Assembly: GCA_023135745.1 (NCBI GenBank)
Contig: JAGLSM010000036.1
Span: 1-10,422, forward strand
DNA: 10,422 nt
Direction of reading: 5' to 3'
From: Spirochaetota bacterium
Lineage (GTDB): Bacteria; Spirochaetota; JAGLSM01
A program made the position numbers and the translations under genes. Below are positions 6,462 through 10,422 of the stretch, in pieces (the stretch's first letter is position 1; each line of letters begins with the position of its first letter). The notes below the pieces were generated by a model. That model was not told where the DNA came from. It made no database searches and saw only the letters and a program-made list of their open reading frames with translations.

Positions 6462-6480
6462 TAATCTGTATAATCTGGTC
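6462..6480. repeat. inverted partner of the AATCTGTGTAATC repeat
   Basis: TAATCTGTATAATCTGGTC matches the reverse complement of 6100-6113 with a single mismatch over 13 bases, then diverges. Together with 6097-6118 and the central tract at 6275-6306 it outlines a composite of about 385 bases just before rtcB. Confidence 0.4.
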
Positions 6481-6506
6481 ATTCATTCTTATTTGAGGAA
6501 GGCCAA

Positions 6507-7667
6507 ATGCAGATAATAAATGATGCCGCATTAAGGGTGCCAATCAAGATGTGGCTGGATGATATAGAAGAAGGCGCATTAGATCAGGCAAGGGATCTTG
6601 CAAAGCTTCCCTTTGTGTTTAGTCATATAGTATTAATGCCTGACTCGCATCAGGGATATGGTATGCCGATCGGAGGGGTTCTTGCGGCTGAGGATACCGT
6701 AATACCAAATGCTGTCGGGGTTGATATTGGATGCGGTATGAAGGCATTAAAAACCAACTTGACAACGATGGCTTCTAAAGAACTTATAAAACTAATGGAT
6801 GAAATAAAAAAACGCATTCCGCTGGGATTTAAGCATCATAAAACAAAACAAAAATGGGAGGGCTTTGAAAGATTTCCTGATATTCCTGTTATAAAACAAC
6901 AACTGGATTCCGCGAAGTATCAGATTGGGACGCTGGGCGGGGGAAACCATTTTATTGAAATTCAGAAGGGTTCTGATGGATATATCTGGATAATGATACA
7001 TTCAGGTTCACGTAATTTTGGACTGCAGATTGCACAAAAATACAATGCCATAGCAAAACAGATATGCCAAAGTAAAAATATATCGTTGCCAAACAGGGAT
7101 CTTGCTTTTTTGTCTTTTGATACTGAAGAGGCAAATGAGTATATGGACGCGATGAATTATGCCCTTGAATTTGCCCGTGAAAACAGATCAATAATGATGA
7201 GAAAAATCATTGAATCATTCTCTGATATTGGTTATGAAGACTTCGATGATTGTGAGGTCTATGATATACATCACAACTATGCCGCGATGGAAAGTCATTT
7301 TGGAAGGGACTTAATTATTCACCGGAAGGGAGCCACATCCGCAAAGAACGGTCAAATCGGAATAATCCCGGGATCACAGGGAACAAAGAGTTATATCGTA
7401 AAAGGAAAGGGTAATAAAGATAGTTTTATGTCCTGCTCTCACGGCGCAGGCAGAAAGATGGGAAGAAAACGCGCGATACGGGAACTCAATATTCAAGATG
7501 AAACCAGGCGTCTTGATGAACTGGGAATCATTCATTCCATAAAAAATAAATCAGACCTTGACGAAGCTCCAGGTGCATACAAAGATATCGATACCGTTAT
7601 GGAAAACCAGAAAGACCTTGTTGAGATAGAAGTAGAGTTGAGTCCTCTAGCCGTGATTAAGGGGTGA
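6507..7667 (+). CDS. rtcB: RtcB-family RNA ligase (RNA-splicing ligase)
   Basis: The product is 386 residues, close to the roughly 400 of the bacterial E. coli-type RtcB. Family knowledge: RtcB joins RNA ends with 2',3'-cyclic phosphate or 3'-phosphate to 5'-OH, using GTP, manganese and a guanylylated histidine, in tRNA and RNA repair. All key motifs are visible: MPDSHQG (44-50), GVDIGCGM with metal ligands D73 and C76 (71-78), GTLGGGNHFIE with H148, HSGSR with H165, HHNY with H255/H256, KGATSA (274-279), IIPGSQGTKSYIV (286-298), and SCSHGAGRKMGR with H312 as the expected guanylylated histidine. It ends in the typical KG. GAGGAAGG (6495-6502) precedes the ATG. No rtcA, rtcR or archease gene is present in the window, so it appears to stand alone. 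The following gene is convergent, with 48 bases between and no clear terminator. The protein looks complete and active. Confidence 0.96.
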   Translation: MQIINDAALRVPIKMWLDDIEEGALDQARDLAKLPFVFSHIVLMPDSHQGYGMPIGGVLAAEDTVIPNAVGVDIGCGMKALKTNLTTMASKELIKLMDEIKKRIPLGFKHHKTKQKWEGFERFPDIPVIKQQLDSAKYQIGTLGGGNHFIEIQKGSDGYIWIMIHSGSRNFGLQIAQKYNAIAKQICQSKNISLPNRDLAFLSFDTEEANEYMDAMNYALEFARENRSIMMRKIIESFSDIGYEDFDDCEVYDIHHNYAAMESHFGRDLIIHRKGATSAKNGQIGIIPGSQGTKSYIVKGKGNKDSFMSCSHGAGRKMGRKRAIRELNIQDETRRLDELGIIHSIKNKSDLDEAPGAYKDIDTVMENQKDLVEIEVELSPLAVIKG

Positions 7668-7715
7668 GCCAATGGGGACGGAGGAAGATACCGTAATCTG
7701 CTATTATAAACAGTT

Positions 7716-8144
7716 TTATTCTTCCGGATTAATCTCACAGGAATCGGTGATTTCGATAGAATTTTTAAGCATTACGGTTACTCCGCAGTATTCTTCAGCG
7801 GACAGGTACATTGCTTTTTTTACCTTTGCCTCGTCGATGTCTTCTCCCCAGACTTTGAATGTAACATGAATTTTGGAATAAACCTTTGGGTGTATCTTTG
7901 TCATCTCGGCATCGATATGAACTTCAAAACGTGTATAGGGGACGTGCATTTTGGTCATTATAGAGGCTACGTCGCTTCCTGCACATCCGGCAAGTGCGAG
8001 CAGTATCAGTTCTTTAGGGCGGATTGCTGCATCCGAACCGCCGAATTCCGCTGGACCGTCTATCGGGACCCAATGATTGCTGTCTGTAAGTCCGTTGAAT
8101 GTTATACCTTTGATGTGAACTGCCTTAGCGTGGTGTTTTGACAT
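7716..8144 (-). CDS. OsmC-family protein (peroxiredoxin-like)
   Basis: The product is 142 residues, normal for the OsmC/Ohr superfamily. In this family two cysteines reduce organic hydroperoxides with thiol electron donors in the cytoplasm. Both are present: C54 in ALAGCAGSDV, after the RPKELILLAL helix, and C120 in SAEEYCGVTVML. The central strands HPKVYSKIHVTFKVWG (85-100) and the helix IDEAKVKKAMYLSAEEYC are also typical. The sequence is closer to the OsmC/YhfA-like branch than to Ohr, and peroxidase activity is not proven for all such members, so I give no gene symbol. AGGAGG (8152-8157) lies 7 bases before the ATG. It is divergent from the transketolase gene (218 bases apart) and convergent with rtcB. 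The OsmC family call is firm; the exact substrate is inferred. Confidence 0.93.
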   Translation of the reverse strand: MSKHHAKAVHIKGITFNGLTDSNHWVPIDGPAEFGGSDAAIRPKELILLALAGCAGSDVASIMTKMHVPYTRFEVHIDAEMTKIHPKVYSKIHVTFKVWGEDIDEAKVKKAMYLSAEEYCGVTVMLKNSIEITDSCEINPEE

Positions 8145-8362
8145 GAAGCTGCCTCCTTTGACTAGAGAATTTTAAGCGGATAGCGGTATTAAAACAAGAA
8201 AAAATAGAGTCAAATAGTGTAATCGGTATTACTTTCATTAAATATATCAAGTTGCTTCTTTTGGTAATTAATTAGATGCGAGTTTGTGTTTTCAAAAAAT
8301 CAGGTTATACAGCATTACTGTAATCCTGCGGAGCAGAAGATTAAAAGCGCAAGGGAGATAAA
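8145..8362. promoter_or_regulatory. divergent control region between the OsmC-family and transketolase genes
   Basis: Two short palindromes share the same half-site: GTAAT-CGGT-ATTAC (8219-8232) and ATTAC-T-GTAAT (8314-8324). The first lies just outside TTGACT (8213-8208 on the minus strand), a possible -35 box for the OsmC-family gene, although no good -10 stands at the right distance. The second lies downstream of TTATAC (8305-8310), a possible -10 of the transketolase gene with a poor -35. Transketolase has GGGAG (8353-8357) 5 bases before its ATG. Promoter assignments here are weak; the paired palindromes are seen directly. Confidence 0.4.
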
Positions 8363-10390
8363 ATGTCAGAAGAAAAAAAATTATCATCATTGATTATAAA
8401 TACTATGAGGACTTTATCGATGGATGCTGTTCAACAGGCTAACTCGGGACATCCCGGTACACCAATGGTTCTTGCGCCTGTGGCTTATAGTATCTGGGAT
8501 AAATTCATGAAGTACAACCCGGTAAATCCTGATTGGCCTAACCGTGACCGTTTTGTTTTATCGGCAGGACATGCTTCGATGCTTCTCTATAGTATTCTTC
8601 ACATTATGGGATACGATCTTGCTCTTGATGATATTAAAAATTTCAGACAGCTTCACAGCAAATGCGCGGGGCATCCTGAACTTGGCCTGACTCCGGGAGT
8701 AGAGACAACAACCGGCCCGCTTGGACAGGGGCTTGCTACAAGCGTAGGTATGGCAATTGCGGAACGCTGGCTGGCTGCTCATTTTAATACTCCTGATTTT
8801 AAACTGATTGATTACAGTGTTCATGCTGTTGCCGGTGACGGATGTATGATGGAGGGAATATCCAGTGAAGCTGCTTCAATTGCCGGACACCTGGGTCTGA
8901 GCAATCTGGTCTGGATTTATGATAATAACCATATAACAATAGAAGGAAACACCTCTCTTGCGTTCAGCGAGGATGTAGCGACAAGGTTTCTGGCATATAA
9001 TTGGCATGTTCAGCGTGTTGGAGATGCCAACGATCTTGAGATGATTGAAAGGGCTTTAACTAATACGAAAAATGAAAAAGAGAGACCGTCTCTAATTATT
9101 GTTGACAGTCATATTGCATACGGAAGTCCTCATAAACAGGATACCTCAGGGGCTCATGGAGAACCTCTCGGTGAAGAAGAGATTAGGGCGACCAAAATTA
9201 ACTATGGATGGGATCCTGATAAAAAGTTTTATGTTCCTGATGAAGTAAAAACCTATGGAAAAGAAATTCGCGAAAATGGAAATAAACTAGAAAACAAGTG
9301 GAATGAGTTATTTAAAGAATACAGCAAAAAGAATCCTGAACTTGCTGAAGAGTTTAACCTTATTCAGGAAGGAAAGATGCCTGAAGGATGGGACTGCTGT
9401 CTTCCACGTTTTGAAACTGATAAAAAAGGTCTGGCCGGCAGGGTTGCAAGCAGTACTGTGTTAAACGCGGTAGCCCAGCACATACCATGGTTTGTGGGAG
9501 GATCGGCCGACCTTGCTCCTTCAACAAAGACAGCTATTACAGACGGCGGAAGCTTTGAAAAAGGAAGTTTTGACGGGCGGAACATACATTTTGGAGTTAG
9601 GGAACATGCTATGGGGGCAATTGTTAACGGATTGGCATTGAGTAAACTTAGGCCTTTTGCGTCGACATTCCTGGTTTTTTCCGACTATATGAGATCATCC
9701 ATGAGGTTGTCGGCGATCATGCAGCAGCCTGTTGTATATATTTTTACTCATGACAGTATAGGGGTCGGAGAAGACGGTCCGACTCACCAGCCTATCGAAC
9801 ATGTAGCTTCTTTACGGGCAATTCCAAATATAGATGTAATAAGGCCTGCCGATTCAAATGAGGTGAGCGTTTTTTGGAAGTATATAATGGAATTAAAAGA
9901 CCGGCCGGTTGCCCTGATTCTTACAAGACAGAACCTTCCTACAATAGACCGGGAAAAATATGCACCTGTTGAAGGGGCGTTGAAAGGGGCATATATTCTT
10001 GCCGATTGCAAAGGAAAACCCGAGGTCATTCTCATTGGAACGGGGTCGGAGGTTCAGATTTGTATCGCTGCTTATGAGGAACTTAAAAAGGATGGTATAA
10101 AAGCCAGGGTTGTCAGTATGCCTTGCTGGAGTCTCTATGAACACCAGTCCCCTGAGTATTGGGAAGAAGTTCTTCCCAGTGATGTTCACGCGAGGGTGGC
10201 TATTGAGGCCGGATCAACATATGGATGGAGAAGGTATATTGGAATCCATAGTGAAGGGAGTGTTCTTGGTATGCGTGATTTTGGTGCATCTGCTCCTATA
10301 AATGATCTTTTAAAAGAATTCGGTCTTACGGTTGAGGGACTGGTAAAAATGGCTAAAAAAACAATCCGGAAAAATAATAATGTGGGATAA
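8363..10390 (+). CDS. tkt: transketolase
   Basis: The 675 residues match the usual full length (about 660-680). Transketolase moves two-carbon ketol units between sugar phosphates in the non-oxidative pentose phosphate pathway and the Calvin cycle, using thiamine diphosphate and a divalent metal in the cytoplasm. The N-terminal cofactor-binding domain shows SGHPGTPM with H30, SAGHASML with H70, HPE (104-106), TTTGPLGQG (115-123), and the GDG...NN thiamine motif from GDGCMMEG (158-165) to DNN (187-189). The middle domain starts near residue 355 and shows GGSADLAPS (379-387), FGVREHAMG with the catalytic E414, and DGPTHQPIEH with H475 and H480. The C-terminal domain begins near 540 and contains GTGSEV (559-564) and EAGSTYGW (615-622). 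Every catalytic residue is present. GGGAG 5 bases before the ATG supports the start. No other pentose phosphate gene is in the window; the 32 bases after the stop hold nothing recognisable. Confidence 0.97.
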   Translation: MSEEKKLSSLIINTMRTLSMDAVQQANSGHPGTPMVLAPVAYSIWDKFMKYNPVNPDWPNRDRFVLSAGHASMLLYSILHIMGYDLALDDIKNFRQLHSKCAGHPELGLTPGVETTTGPLGQGLATSVGMAIAERWLAAHFNTPDFKLIDYSVHAVAGDGCMMEGISSEAASIAGHLGLSNLVWIYDNNHITIEGNTSLAFSEDVATRFLAYNWHVQRVGDANDLEMIERALTNTKNEKERPSLIIVDSHIAYGSPHKQDTSGAHGEPLGEEEIRATKINYGWDPDKKFYVPDEVKTYGKEIRENGNKLENKWNELFKEYSKKNPELAEEFNLIQEGKMPEGWDCCLPRFETDKKGLAGRVASSTVLNAVAQHIPWFVGGSADLAPSTKTAITDGGSFEKGSFDGRNIHFGVREHAMGAIVNGLALSKLRPFASTFLVFSDYMRSSMRLSAIMQQPVVYIFTHDSIGVGEDGPTHQPIEHVASLRAIPNIDVIRPADSNEVSVFWKYIMELKDRPVALILTRQNLPTIDREKYAPVEGALKGAYILADCKGKPEVILIGTGSEVQICIAAYEELKKDGIKARVVSMPCWSLYEHQSPEYWEEVLPSDVHARVAIEAGSTYGWRRYIGIHSEGSVLGMRDFGASAPINDLLKEFGLTVEGLVKMAKKTIRKNNNVG

Positions 10391-10422
10391 ACGCTATAGT
10401 AACGTTGATTATGTGTTTGGGA

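Larger units (their letters stand above)
5864..6506. other. 643-base intergenic region between divergent genes
   Basis: No gene is supported. From left to right it holds the ribosome binding site and leader of the lipoprotein gene, its promoter (5998-6026), and three degenerate repeat segments (6097-6118, 6275-6306, 6462-6480) in otherwise AT-rich sequence. The last 20 bases carry the ribosome binding site of rtcB. A TATAAT at 6469-6474 might serve rtcB, but no good -35 box stands 16-18 bases before it and it lies in a repeat, so I do not annotate it as a promoter. Confidence 0.6.

Noticed and set aside
6084..7679. GTCCCC (6084-6089) and GGGGAC (7674-7679) as inverted ends of an element around rtcB
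   Set aside because: Only 6 bases match and the flanks diverge at once; rtcB itself is a normal chromosomal gene.
7668..7715. Terminator between rtcB and the OsmC-family gene
   Set aside because: Only a 4-bp ACGG/CCGT stem and a distant 6-bp GGAAGA/TCTTCC pair can be drawn, with no T-run directly after either.

Overview
The window reads as a piece of chromosome from a diderm (Gram-negative-type) bacterium. The support is two proteins that look like outer-membrane beta-barrels, a lipoprotein with a lipobox, clear Shine-Dalgarno sites and near-consensus sigma70-type promoters. TGA is used as a normal stop (rtcB ends in it). I cannot assign a phylum. No RNA gene, CRISPR array or intact mobile element is visible.

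Layout. (1) 1-752 is AT-rich and has no convincing gene. It holds a 9-bp hairpin and degenerate dispersed-repeat sequence, and ends in a near-consensus promoter. (2) 789-1133 encodes a small exported protein with two cysteines. (3) 1138-1631 (-) is a decayed IS91-type transposase: the N-terminal zinc-binding domain is fused to C-terminal remnants and the catalytic core is gone. (4) 1632-1969 holds an inverted repeat, a second dispersed-repeat tract and a possible promoter. (5) 1970-4218 is a very AT-rich two-gene unit for outer-membrane barrel-like proteins. The first gene is one 467-codon frame broken only by a TGA at 2375-2377; the second overlaps its end by 22 bases. (6) A strong hairpin (4219-4256) separates this unit from a convergent 531-residue TPR/FN3-like lipoprotein (4268-5863, -), which has a near-consensus promoter and a leader of about 125 nt. 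(7) 5864-6506 is non-coding, with several degenerate repeats. (8) 6507-10390 looks like ordinary core genome: rtcB (RNA ligase), a convergent OsmC-family gene, and a divergent full-length transketolase gene.

The left two thirds look like accessory sequence: AT-rich, orphan envelope proteins, a transposase fossil and repeats. The right third is housekeeping. The envelope genes (two barrels and a lipoprotein) may act together at the outer membrane, but that is only inferred from proximity. I found no convincing new defence or RNA-based system. The most interesting items are the single in-frame TGA in the first barrel gene, the three-frame transposase fossil, and a pair of GTAAT/ATTAC palindromes between the OsmC-family gene and the transketolase gene.
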